This document shows, in pieces, positions 9,606 through 18,631 of a stretch of 64,000 bases of DNA. This stretch comes from Bacteroidales bacterium (GTDB taxonomy: Bacteria; Bacteroidota; Bacteroidia; Bacteroidales; Tenuifilaceae), in contig JACJXD010000003.1 of the NCBI GenBank assembly GCA_020636845.1, positions 1-64,000 on the forward strand, written 5' to 3'. The notes beneath the pieces were generated by a model. That model made no database searches, was not told the DNA's origin, and worked only from the letters and a program-made list of their open reading frames with translations. Both the position numbers and the translations under genes were made by a program. Position 1 is the stretch's first letter; every line of letters begins with the position of its first letter.

Positions 9606-10073
9606 CCCCGTTCAGCGAAGTCTGTGACTTCGTCGTGCCTAAATAGCGATCTCCTGACCGCGTATCCTTCTGTTAGGCAAAAACTGTCAACAAAAGGAAT
9701 AAATGAAACAAGTTGGGCGGCGATTGTACCTCTGTCTGTCAAATCGGATATACTACCCGACTTAAACTAATGGGTACATTGCAACCCCAACAACTGATAA
9801 AAAGTTAATGGGATCTATAAAACTAACCCTGTCAAAAACCCCGTTCGGCGAAGTCTGTGACTTCGTCGTGCCTAAATAGCGATCTCCTGACCGCGTATCC
9901 TTCTGTTAGGCAAAAACTGTCAACAAAAGGGAATAAATGAAACGAGTTGGGCGGCGATTGTACCTCTGTCTGTCAAATCGGATATACTACCCGACTTAAA
10001 CTAATGGGGCATTTACAATCCCAACAACTGGTAAAAAAGTTAATGGGATCTATAAAACTAACCCTGTCAGGGT
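9606..10073. repeat. Tandem duplication, two units of 233-235 bp
   Basis: The unit starting ccccgttc(a/g)gcgaag at 9606 recurs at 9839 with only scattered changes and two or three 1-base indels. Each unit holds a small perfect hairpin (cgaagtc-tgt-gacttcg) and a pair gcctaa...ttaggc. No convincing open frame spans the units. The first unit ends in the truncated half (aaccctgtca) of the palindrome that is complete at the end of the second. The gap from 9376 to the trmD promoter otherwise holds the leader fragment above and a small GTTTCA/TGAAAC inverted repeat near 10168-10190. Confidence 0.85.
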
Positions 10074-10092
10074 TTAAAACCCTGACAGGGTT
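10060..10092. repeat. REP-like palindrome, 16-bp arms
   Basis: Left arm aaccctgtcagggttt (10060-10075), one unpaired base, right arm aaaccctgacagggtt (10077-10092): a perfect inverted repeat. Short palindromes of this CCCTGTCAGGG type are dispersed in many Bacteroidota genomes and are thought to be moved by RAYT transposases; a RAYT gene is present at 62430 in this window. Confidence 0.8.
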
Positions 10093-10326
10093 GGGCTTTC
10101 CCCCCGCTCAATGCAATTTGCATTTTTCCATCTTGCATTTCCCAAAACAAATAAGTTTTACATAAAACGTTTCAAAGCCTTATGAAACTTTGAACAACCA
10201 CAACTACACCTCGTGCACGACTTCCTATCACGTGCGCTGGTTCAAAATTCAAAGGAACTATACACTGAAAACTACATCCTAAGCACTATGCGCTAAAAGA
10301 TATTTTATCCCCACAAACTTTTCCGT

Positions 10327-10334
10327 TACCTTTG
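10327..10334 (+). promoter_or_regulatory. Bacteroidota -7 promoter box before trmD
   Basis: TACCTTTG fits the Bacteroidota consensus TAnnTTTG exactly and is followed by CACCG, a usual start-site context. It lies 21 bp before the trmD ATG. A convincing -33 TTTG element is not visible (only an AT-rich tattttatcc about 20 bp upstream). Confidence 0.6.
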
Positions 10335-10354
10335 CACCGTAATAAGTTGTAACC

Positions 10355-11038
10355 ATGCGAATCGATATTATAACCGTACTTCCGGAGTTGTTGGAAAGTC
10401 CATTGGGACATTCTATTATACAACGTGCACAAAAAAAAGGCCTTGTAGAGATTAACCTTCACCCTTTACGCAACTTTACGCACGACAAGCGTAAAACCGT
10501 TGACGATTACGCTTTTGGCCCGGATGCCGGCATGGTGCTAAAAATTGAGCCCATTTTTGAAGCCATTGAAACGTTGAAATCGGAACGGGAGTACGACGAA
10601 ATTATTTACACTTCGCCCGACGGTGAACCCATGACCCAAAATTTGGCAAACCAGCTGAGCACAAAGAAAAACGTGCTAATTCTTTGCGGACACTACAAAG
10701 GCATTGACCATAGAGTTCGCGAGCATCTTATTACCAGAGAAATTTCCATTGGAGATTACGTTCTTTCGGGTGGAGAACTTGCCGCCGCAATTATTGTGGA
10801 TAGCGTTGTACGATTAATTCCGGGAGTTTTATCCGACGAAACTTCCGCCCTCACCGATTCTTTCCAAGACGGACTGCTTGCGCCTCCGGTTTATACCCGT
10901 CCCGCAGAATTTAACGGCTGGAAGGTTCCGGATATTTTACTATCCGGGAATTTCAAGGAAATTGAAAAGTGGCAACTGGAGCAAGCCATTGAACGCACAA
11001 AAAAACTTCGGCCGGGATTATTGGATGAGGAACGTTAA
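10355..11038 (+). CDS. trmD: tRNA (guanine-N1-)-methyltransferase
   Basis: Makes m1G37 in tRNAs with a G36 using S-adenosylmethionine, which prevents +1 frameshifting. Full length (227 residues). Hallmarks of the SPOUT trefoil-knot enzyme are all present: IDIITVLPELL at the N-terminus, the RNFTHDKRKTVDDYAFGPDAGM region (residues 41-62), LCGHYKGIDHRVREHL, the ISIGDYVLSGGELA knot loop and DSFQDGLLAPPVYTRPAEFNGW. It stands alone, without the rpsP-rimM-rplS neighbours seen in Proteobacteria, behind its own TACCTTTG promoter. Convergent with the channel gene downstream. Confidence 0.97.
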   Translation: MRIDIITVLPELLESPLGHSIIQRAQKKGLVEINLHPLRNFTHDKRKTVDDYAFGPDAGMVLKIEPIFEAIETLKSEREYDEIIYTSPDGEPMTQNLANQLSTKKNVLILCGHYKGIDHRVREHLITREISIGDYVLSGGELAAAIIVDSVVRLIPGVLSDETSALTDSFQDGLLAPPVYTRPAEFNGWKVPDILLSGNFKEIEKWQLEQAIERTKKLRPGLLDEER

Positions 11039-11178
11039 GTGTGAGAAGTTAATCGTGAAACGTGAGACGTGAAAAGAAAGAGCGATAATTCTTCTATTTC
11101 CTTCGGAAAAATTTCGTATAACGGTTTTTGCTACATTTTTTTCAACGTTTAACGATTAACTCTTCACGCCTCACCAAA
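11039..11178. repeat. Inverted-repeat element filling the trmD/channel intergenic gap
   Basis: The 140 bp between two convergent genes begin with gtgtgagaagttaatcgtg and end with the near reverse complement (acgattaactcttcacgcc). The ends can pair over roughly 20 bases with a few mismatches. The left end also carries cgtgagacgtgaaaag, a degenerate motif found again at 21921-21990 and, inverted, near 60176-60195. It may be a small mobile-like repeat and may also act as a bidirectional terminator. Confidence 0.5.
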
Positions 11179-12921
11179 CTATCTAAGAATTTTCCGCACA
11201 AAAGCCACCGTGAAATAAGACATCAAAAAAACGCCCACAAACCCTTCGGTTCCGGCAATTACCCTGGAAATACCAACAGGCGCGAAATCGCCATACCCAA
11301 TGGTAAAAAAAGTTACCACGCTAAAGTAAAATCCCTTTGCCACAACGCTAAGTCCTTCGGCGCAAGTTGCCGATGGCATGATATGCCCTACCCCAGCCAG
11401 CATGGTTAAAATATAAATTAAACTGTAAACCGTGTATATTACCAAAATGCTCAAAATTACCCGCTGAGGCGATGTTGCATAAAGTCCCATATGATCGAAT
11501 AGCAATCTTTGAAAGAATGCGCTGATTTGGGCCATCGTCGATTTAAAAAATCCTCGGGTTTTAGCCTTCGACACTTTTGATTTCAACTCACAACGTTTAA
11601 ACTCAACGTATGCCTTATCCTCTTCGTTGTACTTTCCTAGCGAATTAAAATTTTCCTTAAGCACCCTAAACTGTTCGGCCTTATCGAAAACGCTAGTATT
11701 CTGTTGATTATAAATCAACTGCTTAAGGTTATTTTCGTCCCAGTTAATGTAAAAATAACCTAACAGCCTAACACCTGCCATGTTAAGAATATTCACCTTA
11801 GGTTTCTGAGCATGAGTATAAAACTCAACTATATCGCGAAATGTACATCCCGACAAATCGATAACATCAGCCTTTTCCACGTGCAGGTTTACCATAAAAT
11901 TAAACTGGCATTCCTCCAAAACCAAGTTGTTGGTTAGTGCGCCACGAAACGATACAGCACTATTAAACACGGAACGCTCAAAAATTAAATCGGAACCGTT
12001 ACCCTGATAAAGTTCAAAAAATAGACTGGCACTTCCAAATGCAGCCCTTTTAAACGTTACCTTACCGGAATGAACCTCAACCCCTTCGAAGTTTATTTCC
12101 CCATCAACAAACGAAGAACGGTTAAACGACGCTTTCCCGGAACCAAAAACTACCGTTCTGAAATCGACCCGACCGCTACCGAAGTTAGCACGCTCGAACA
12201 CAACCCTACCGCTACCAAACGAGGCAAAATGAAAATCGACCTTGCCAACGCCAAACGAGGCAACCTTAAAATTCACATCGCTATTGTTAAACTTTGCGTT
12301 GATAAACGACACATCGCCATCGCCAAAATCGGTATTGGTAAAAACCACCTCGTTGGAATTGAAGTCGGAATCCTGAAAATCCTTCACACCCGTGTCGAAA
12401 GCCGAATTCTTAAAAGAAAATTCATTGCCATGGTCGATAAATTGCGTGAAGTTGAATTTTTGCGTTTTAATGTATGAATTCGTAATAAAAAAATCGTCGG
12501 ATACATGATTAACTCCTTTAAAATCGACAGTTTGGGCAATAAGGTACGAATCATCGATTATTACCTTTCCTGCAAATTTAACCAAGGATAAATCGACAGA
12601 TAAAGGAGATTCGAAAAAGGCATTCTGTGCCGAAAATGATTTTACTTCTAATAATTCGGTCTTAGGAATATCCAAAAACCGCTTGCAAGCGGTTGACGAA
12701 AAGTTTTTTATGTAACAAAAGTCAAGATTGATATCCTCGCCCCTACCAATTGCATCGTAAACGTTCGACAAATCGGGATTTGCCAGGTTGAACTGTGTAA
12801 TTTCTACGCCCTGTGAATTGTACAGCGTTATTTGAATTGTTGTTGGAGTCGAATAGCCGTCGGAACGAACAAACTCGCGGTTTATCTCCTGAATGTTGTA
12901 CTTATAAAATGAATAGGCCAC
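11179..12921 (-). CDS. Pentapeptide-like beta-helix protein fused to a two-TM potassium channel
   Basis: The C-terminus is a K+ channel pore unit (Ion_trans_2): TM1 about residues 489-510, pore helix and selectivity filter TIGYGD at 540-545, TM2 about 555-577. The preceding 480 residues hold a long run (about 165-335) of roughly 11-residue repeats of the form F-x-x-A-x-FGSG-x-V-x-F, with the Phe/hydrophobic spacing of pentapeptide-repeat right-handed beta-helices. A helical linker at about 405-470 (EQFRVLKENFNSLGKYNEEDKAYVEFKR) connects it to the pore. The cytoplasmic helix probably acts as a scaffold or gate; no RCK or cNMP domain is present. Convergent with trmD. Confidence 0.88.
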   Translation of the reverse strand: MAYSFYKYNIQEINREFVRSDGYSTPTTIQITLYNSQGVEITQFNLANPDLSNVYDAIGRGEDINLDFCYIKNFSSTACKRFLDIPKTELLEVKSFSAQNAFFESPLSVDLSLVKFAGKVIIDDSYLIAQTVDFKGVNHVSDDFFITNSYIKTQKFNFTQFIDHGNEFSFKNSAFDTGVKDFQDSDFNSNEVVFTNTDFGDGDVSFINAKFNNSDVNFKVASFGVGKVDFHFASFGSGRVVFERANFGSGRVDFRTVVFGSGKASFNRSSFVDGEINFEGVEVHSGKVTFKRAAFGSASLFFELYQGNGSDLIFERSVFNSAVSFRGALTNNLVLEECQFNFMVNLHVEKADVIDLSGCTFRDIVEFYTHAQKPKVNILNMAGVRLLGYFYINWDENNLKQLIYNQQNTSVFDKAEQFRVLKENFNSLGKYNEEDKAYVEFKRCELKSKVSKAKTRGFFKSTMAQISAFFQRLLFDHMGLYATSPQRVILSILVIYTVYSLIYILTMLAGVGHIMPSATCAEGLSVVAKGFYFSVVTFFTIGYGDFAPVGISRVIAGTEGFVGVFLMSYFTVAFVRKILR

Positions 12922-13044
12922 TATTATTGGATTAACATTGTTTCTAATTTAAAAAACCACCGAAACAGACTACAATGGTAGTGCATTCGTAAAATATAGG
13001 CTAATTTAAAATAAAAAACTTTCCATACGAAATAAAACGAAAAT

Positions 13045-15900
13045 CTATTCGCTTCGATTACAAATTACATTATACGGACAACTCCGGCAATTATCCACCT
13101 TGGCGGTTTGCGTAAAACTTATATTTGAATCGAAAATTTCCGCTATAAGTCCCGAAAGATTTTGGCTAAACTCTTCGGCAACGCTATCGGCAGAAGTCAA
13201 GTCCGCCTTATCGTAAATCAACTTTAAGTTTGGATTGTTATTCCGTATTAACCACACATTGGGTTCTATTAACCCGAAAGGCACGCCTTTTACTTTCGAA
13301 AAGATTAGCGAATAGGTTAGTATCTGAAAAATAGCATCCTTTTTAGGGTTCGGCTGAAAAACCTCATCAACGCTGCTAAACTTTATATCCTTTGTCATGC
13401 CTGTTTTAAAATCGACAATTCGAAACCTATTTTCGACCTGCTCAATCCTGTCAATTTTTCCGCCAAGCATCACCTTAAAGTTCTCGTTATTAGCGGTTAC
13501 ATCAACCTCGGTAATTACTTCCTTTTCGGCAGCAACAACGGTATAAGGCGCCCGATCGACATCAACTTTAAGTACCTGCATTACCATCCACCGTATTCTT
13601 TCCATAATTAAGGCATTCCGGCCGGTAATATTCTCGGAATACCTTTCAACGGGAATGTTTAACAGGTTGGCAAACGACTGCCGTAAATGCGATTCCACCA
13701 ATTCCTCCTGATTGCCTAATTTCTCCAGCCTTTCTTTAGTAACCGGCTTTCCATCGATACCGTAAAGTTGCTCAAGAACCTCGTGCAAAATAGTCCCCAC
13801 ATCCTTCTCTTCCAGCGTTTCCTCCATTTCATCGGGCTCCTTAATGCCAGCAACGCTATTGAAAAAAAATCGTAACCCACAATTCTTATAAGTTGACAAA
13901 GCAGTTGGCGACAGATACCTTCTGTTCGGATTATCTGCCCTATACTTCGAAAGAATACTCAAAACCCTTTCGGTTTTTGGCACCGATATTTCCGGCACGG
14001 GAGTTAACCCCAAATCGAACTTAACATCAACCTTTTTGACCTTTTGGTTCGACTCCATTATAAGCTGAAGAATGTACCGACTCATTTCGCCGGACTTAAT
14101 TCCGTCGGATTTTTCCGTGTAAACCAGAAAAACATTTTTTGCCCGTTGAATTAACCTATAGAAGTAGTAAGCAAATATGGCGTTCTGATGCTTGTAATCG
14201 GGCAAGCCGTATGCAAATCGCAAGCTATTGGTAATAAACGAAGGTTTGGACGTAATTCCGGGCAAAACATTATCGTTCATGGAAAAAATAACCACATTGT
14301 CGAAATCGAGAGCACGCGTTTCCAGAAAACCCATAAGTTGAAGTCCAGTTAACGGTTCTCCGTAAAACGACACACGCTGTTCCCTCATAGCCCGTTGAAA
14401 AAGCAACCTGAACGTTTTTTTTGAAAAATCGTCCGGCAGTTGCAAAACCACCTCGCTCAAACGGTTTACAGCCTTATACACCGTAAAAATATACTCTAGT
14501 TCCAACTTCCCGGATTGCTGAATTTTATCCGTTTCCGACGCTATAAACTCTGCAATGTAAGTTAAAGTTCCACTTAAGTAAGAGCAAAGCAACTTCACAT
14601 CGGAAACTCGTTTGAAAATGTCCTTTAAAATTTTAGCATCGCTAAAAAATGTTTCCGAAACGTTAATCAACCTCTGCTTGGTTATGGCATCCTCTATTTC
14701 GCCGGAAAGTTTGGGTTCCACCATTTTTATGTATGGATGCGATAAAATATGAAGCACATCGGCGTAGTAAAAACGATCTTCTCCGTTCGAACTTCGGGCA
14801 TTCGTTTGCAAAGAAATCAGCTGATTAGCCAAAGTATATGCCGAAGTGTCCGTTATTGGATACTCCATGGTAACGTTTACGCTACCCAACTCGTCCGGAA
14901 TTGCCGAAAGCGTGGGCAAAAGCAATTGCTCGTCGGGTAAAACCACCGCCGTTGACGATGCATTTGCACCTCCTCCAAACTCATCGAGTATTCTAGGCAA
15001 GAGTTTAACCTGCGAAACCGACGTGGGCGCTTCGATTAACCTTATATTTTTTTCAACGGAAAAATTCTTAAAGCATTCTTCGGAAAGACTGTTAGGAAAT
15101 TGTTTTAAATTCTCGTTAACAAACAACGAGGCTTCGTTCTGAACGTAAAGATTTCGCGTGTAATACAAATCGTAATCCCAGTAAAATAAAGCCTTATCGT
15201 GTTTTTGTAAATAATTAAACAATCTCTTCTCGGAAGTAGAAAGCGCATTAAAGCCAATAAATACATATATACTGCCAAACGTCGAATCGTCTGTACCATT
15301 TAACTTTTCAGCAGTAATACGGTAGGCTAACCCATCGTAAGCAATCCCTTTGGCTAAAAGTGTTTTTCTGAATTTCCGGTAAACATCGCCCAACCTTGAC
15401 CAAATTCTGGAATACCGCGAACGTATTTCGGACTGGTTTTCGCCAACCACAATATTTAAGAAATTCTTTAACGCTTGAATATGCTCCGAATCCAACTCGT
15501 CGAAACGCTGCTCAATCTCCTTCAAATCCTTAATGTTGGCAAAAATTTTATCCGGATTAACCAAATACTTATCAACTTGGTCGAAATCCTGAAGCATTAC
15601 ATTACCCCAAAAGAAAAAACTATCGTACGATTCGTTCGAGCCAACCACATCCAAGTAACACTTGTACAACTCGAAATTAAGCAATAGCGCATCGGCCGGT
15701 TTTAAGCCCGACAACGAGTACATTAAGTCGTTTAAACTAACAATTTCCGGTTGCCAAATTGGCTTGCTTAATACTTTGCTCAAGTACGAATTGAAAAAAA
15801 GAGAAGCCCTTCGGTTTGGAAATACCAACTTAAGGTTCGAAATATCGTTGCCAAATCTGTTAAAAAGATCTTCGGCAACAAGCTGCAAAAAGGGTTTCAT
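13045..15900 (-). CDS. AddB-like PD-(D/E)XK nuclease/helicase-fold subunit
   Basis: 951 residues. It lacks a clear Walker A at the N-terminus (FPNRRASLFFNSYL, as in degenerate AddB/RecC-like subunits). The C-terminal nuclease domain runs from about residue 665: LSPTALSTYKNCGLRFFFN, then GTILHEVLEQLYG, GGKIDRIE, IVDFKTG (Asp and Lys of PD-D/ExK), and the cluster CRSCPYNVIC. With the earlier Cys this gives the four cysteines of an Fe-S-bound AddB nuclease. The AddA-like partner lies 2.7 kb upstream on the same strand, separated by two unrelated genes. Together they would resect double-strand breaks for recombination. Diverged from characterised AddB, so no symbol is given. Confidence 0.85.
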   Translation of the reverse strand: MKPFLQLVAEDLFNRFGNDISNLKLVFPNRRASLFFNSYLSKVLSKPIWQPEIVSLNDLMYSLSGLKPADALLLNFELYKCYLDVVGSNESYDSFFFWGNVMLQDFDQVDKYLVNPDKIFANIKDLKEIEQRFDELDSEHIQALKNFLNIVVGENQSEIRSRYSRIWSRLGDVYRKFRKTLLAKGIAYDGLAYRITAEKLNGTDDSTFGSIYVFIGFNALSTSEKRLFNYLQKHDKALFYWDYDLYYTRNLYVQNEASLFVNENLKQFPNSLSEECFKNFSVEKNIRLIEAPTSVSQVKLLPRILDEFGGGANASSTAVVLPDEQLLLPTLSAIPDELGSVNVTMEYPITDTSAYTLANQLISLQTNARSSNGEDRFYYADVLHILSHPYIKMVEPKLSGEIEDAITKQRLINVSETFFSDAKILKDIFKRVSDVKLLCSYLSGTLTYIAEFIASETDKIQQSGKLELEYIFTVYKAVNRLSEVVLQLPDDFSKKTFRLLFQRAMREQRVSFYGEPLTGLQLMGFLETRALDFDNVVIFSMNDNVLPGITSKPSFITNSLRFAYGLPDYKHQNAIFAYYFYRLIQRAKNVFLVYTEKSDGIKSGEMSRYILQLIMESNQKVKKVDVKFDLGLTPVPEISVPKTERVLSILSKYRADNPNRRYLSPTALSTYKNCGLRFFFNSVAGIKEPDEMEETLEEKDVGTILHEVLEQLYGIDGKPVTKERLEKLGNQEELVESHLRQSFANLLNIPVERYSENITGRNALIMERIRWMVMQVLKVDVDRAPYTVVAAEKEVITEVDVTANNENFKVMLGGKIDRIEQVENRFRIVDFKTGMTKDIKFSSVDEVFQPNPKKDAIFQILTYSLIFSKVKGVPFGLIEPNVWLIRNNNPNLKLIYDKADLTSADSVAEEFSQNLSGLIAEIFDSNISFTQTAKVDNCRSCPYNVICNRSE

Positions 15901-16022
15901 TCCTGAATAGTTTCGATGAAATTACTTAACCAATGCGTAAAATACAAATTTAAAAGTAAACGTTAAAGGGCAATAACCGGGAATCAACATAAAGGCTCAA
16001 CTTCCACCAACCTCTACTTAAC

Positions 16023-16985
16023 TTAAACGCCACTACCGTAAAATTTTCCTTGCCAGGTATCGCGTTCGGCAAGCATTTTTTCGAACATAGCCATAAGCTG
16101 ATCCGTTCGGTACTTTCCCCATCCGGGAACGGCCAAGTACCTTGGCGGAGCTTCGCCGGTAAATCGTTCAACTACAAAGTTCGGATTCAGCCGTTCAATA
16201 AAATCAACTAAAAACCTAAAGTAGTTTTCCTTGGTAAACAGGTTAAACATTTCAGGATGCTCCTGATACTGCGTTTCCATTACCGTGTTCCTAAAAATTT
16301 GAAGTTGATGAAACTTAATGGTATGCAACGGCAATTGCGACAACGTGTCGGCTTCGGCAAGCATATCGGGAATAGACTCTCCGGGTAATCCAAAAATGAT
16401 ATGCGCCCCAACCCCAATTCCTCGTTTATGCGTCTGCTCTATAGCCCAAACAGCCTGCTCAAAAGTATGCCCTCTGTTCACAAATTCCAACGTTCGATTA
16501 TAACACGATTCTACCCCGTACTCAATGGTTATGTAATACTGTTCCGCCAACTGCTGAAAATAGTCGAGTTTTTCCTCGTCTATACAATCGGGACGAGTAC
16601 CAATTACCAAGCCAATTACCTTAGGATAGGCAAGTGCTTCGCTATACAACTTTTTTAAATGCTCCAAAGGAGCATGAGTGTTAGAATACGCCTGAAAGTA
16701 AGCCAAATACCTTTCGGCTCTGCGATATCGAACCGTATGAAACTCTATACCCTCCTCTATTTGCTGAGTTATCGATTTGGCAGGATTACAGTAACTGGGG
16801 TTAAAAGCATCGTTATTGCAATACGTACATCCGCCAACGGCAATGGTTCCGTCGCGATTTGGACAGGTAAATCCCGCATCAATGGTTAACTTTTGAACCC
16901 GACCTCCAAATTTGCGTTTAAAATAGCCCGAATAACTGTTAAAGCGTCGGCTGTCGCCCCAAGAATATGTTTTTTGCATCGACAT
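16023..16985 (-). CDS. YhcC-type (TIGR01212) radical SAM protein
   Basis: 320 residues, the usual length. The N-terminus carries FTCPNRDGTIAVGGCTYCNN with the three cluster cysteines in the spacing characteristic of this subfamily (C-x11-C-x2-C). SAM/iron-cluster barrel features follow: YFQAYSNTHAPLE, VIGTRPDCIDEEKL, YGVESCYNRTLEFVNRGH and HIIFGLPGES. Members are widespread; the substrate is not established, with tRNA modification often suggested. It sits between the AddB-like gene and the TlpA-like gene on the same strand. Start chosen at the first Met, about 45 residues before the cluster. Confidence 0.92.
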   Translation of the reverse strand: MSMQKTYSWGDSRRFNSYSGYFKRKFGGRVQKLTIDAGFTCPNRDGTIAVGGCTYCNNDAFNPSYCNPAKSITQQIEEGIEFHTVRYRRAERYLAYFQAYSNTHAPLEHLKKLYSEALAYPKVIGLVIGTRPDCIDEEKLDYFQQLAEQYYITIEYGVESCYNRTLEFVNRGHTFEQAVWAIEQTHKRGIGVGAHIIFGLPGESIPDMLAEADTLSQLPLHTIKFHQLQIFRNTVMETQYQEHPEMFNLFTKENYFRFLVDFIERLNPNFVVERFTGEAPPRYLAVPGWGKYRTDQLMAMFEKMLAERDTWQGKFYGSGV

Positions 16986-17030
16986 TTCTAAAATTAGGCT
17001 GCAATTTACAAAATGCTACTCTATAGCAAA

Positions 17031-17060
17031 AAAGAAAAGGGTTAGCATTTGCCAACCCTT
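17031..17060 (-). terminator. Intrinsic terminator of the TlpA-family gene
   Basis: Read on the minus strand: aagggttggca-aa-tgctaaccctt, an 11-bp stem with one G-U pair, directly followed by a T-rich tract (ttcttttttg). It lies 24 bp after the stop of the thioredoxin-like gene and separates it from the radical SAM gene. Confidence 0.85.
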
Positions 17061-17083
17061 AACAACTTTGCATATTCTTTGTA

Positions 17084-18466
17084 CTACAACTTGGATAACT
17101 CCTCGTTTAACAACGGTTTAATCTCGTCCGACGAAGGACGCGGTGCATTTGGTGCTATAATGGTTCCATCGGCTCCAACTAAGAAAAATGTAGGAATTCC
17201 CTTGATTTGATATTTCTTAGCAACATCCGAAGCCCAAGCACCATCGGCGTGTAACTGAACGCCTTTCATTTCCTTTTCCTCCTCCATTTTTTTCCATGCC
17301 TCAAAATTATCATCAAGTGAAACGCTGACAAACACAATGTTTTTACCCTTATAAGCATCCTGCAACTGTTCCAAGAATGGCAATTCATGCCTACAAGGGC
17401 CACACCAAGTTGCCCAAAAATCGATATATACCAATTTCCCTGCAAAATCGGTTAAAGAATGAGGTTTGCCATTAATGTCGTTGTAAGTAAAAACCGGAGC
17501 CTGTTGCCCGGGGGCCAATGTCATTTTCTTGTTATATAGCGACGATACTGCATCTTTAAAAGCAGGTGTTTGACACGAAGTCAAATAGCTATCGACAATG
17601 CTGTTTATACGATAAAAATCGCCAAACTGAATTTCCTCCTCCAACTTCTGCATCTTAAGAAAATCGCGAACCTTTGCATCGGAAATTAAACTATCGATAA
17701 AATGAAACTCTATAGGCAAGCGCTCAACAGCATCCTTATCCTCAATACCCTTTAACTTTGTGTTCTTTTCCATTTTCAACTGTAGGTACTTAGACACTAA
17801 ATCGGCATAATCGTCGAACATTAACTTATCGCCTAAATTCATATTAACATCATCGAGGAACGAGTAATCAGCGCTATCGATACTAAATGGTTTTCCCGAA
17901 AAATAAGAGTTATACTCCGGGTAATTCGCCTTAAAAGAAAGAATTTGGTATTTAACACGCTCTTTCTCAAGCGATATAATATCTTTTGAATCCGATTGTA
18001 GTGAGTCTATCATTGAATTTAAAGCATTCTGCAATGAATCGATTTTTTGGGTGAATGCTTCCAAATCCAAACCGTAAATGCCACGCCAGTTACCAACATT
18101 GTTTCGGATATACATTTTGCGTTTAAAAATATTGCTATGAATATCCTTGTTATCAGCCGAAAAAGTAGGTCCATCGAGCGGTGCCGATACATCAAATTCA
18201 ATATAACTGCTATCGCCGGGAGCCAAGTACAGTACAGTCTGCGTTCTGGAAACATTCAACTTGTAAAGTTGAGGCTTATTCAACATAACCTTATAGGTGA
18301 AAGTTCCATCATCGGCAAGCTTTATTGTATCGGTTACGTTATTCGACGTAATATACGCACTCTTGTCAACCGAATTTACCAACTTTCCGGCCAAAACTGC
18401 CTCTTTGGGTCCTTTGGAACAAGCCACGGCTAGTGGCAATAGTAGCAATGCAAAATACTTTTTCAT
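17084..18466 (-). CDS. TlpA-family thioredoxin-like lipoprotein with DUF4369-like N-terminus
   Basis: Lipoprotein signal with lipobox AVACS when started at the ATG at 18466 (MKKYFALLLLP...). An in-frame upstream ATG at 18490 would add eight residues before the signal and is less likely. Residues about 20-125 form a beta-rich DUF4369-like domain, then a helical stretch, then an AhpC/TSA-TlpA thioredoxin domain from about 320 with the active site FWATWCGPCRHE and cis-Pro region GIPTFFLVG. Likely a periplasmic or outer-membrane-attached thiol-disulfide oxidoreductase; such proteins are numerous in Bacteroidota and their substrates are mostly unknown. Has its own terminator. Confidence 0.9.
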   Translation of the reverse strand: MKKYFALLLLPLAVACSKGPKEAVLAGKLVNSVDKSAYITSNNVTDTIKLADDGTFTYKVMLNKPQLYKLNVSRTQTVLYLAPGDSSYIEFDVSAPLDGPTFSADNKDIHSNIFKRKMYIRNNVGNWRGIYGLDLEAFTQKIDSLQNALNSMIDSLQSDSKDIISLEKERVKYQILSFKANYPEYNSYFSGKPFSIDSADYSFLDDVNMNLGDKLMFDDYADLVSKYLQLKMEKNTKLKGIEDKDAVERLPIEFHFIDSLISDAKVRDFLKMQKLEEEIQFGDFYRINSIVDSYLTSCQTPAFKDAVSSLYNKKMTLAPGQQAPVFTYNDINGKPHSLTDFAGKLVYIDFWATWCGPCRHELPFLEQLQDAYKGKNIVFVSVSLDDNFEAWKKMEEEKEMKGVQLHADGAWASDVAKKYQIKGIPTFFLVGADGTIIAPNAPRPSSDEIKPLLNEELSKL

Positions 18467-18631
18467 ACGATTAAAATTAAATGTTTTCATAAGGTATCGT
18501 ATGGAACTTGCATATTTTAATTATCCCCTTGAGTGTAACTATTTTACATGCTCGTTTCATACTAATTTTTTTAGGTTTATTGTTTATTACTTTTCAGTTT
18601 CATCCATAAAAATTTGCAGTAAAATCCAAAT

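Noticed and set aside
9635..9680. gcctaa...gttaggc in each tandem unit read as integron attC sites
   Set aside because: The left core lacks the final C of RYYYAAC, the interior does not pair as an attC hairpin should, and no integrase is present.
9947..10165. 72-codon open frame through the tandem repeat and REP palindrome
   Set aside because: It reads through the palindrome (SGFKTLTGL) and has no homologous counterpart in the first unit; spurious.
12070..12477. 135-codon plus-strand frame opposite the channel gene
   Set aside because: It mirrors the regular repeats of the beta-helix gene on the minus strand; low-complexity shadow.
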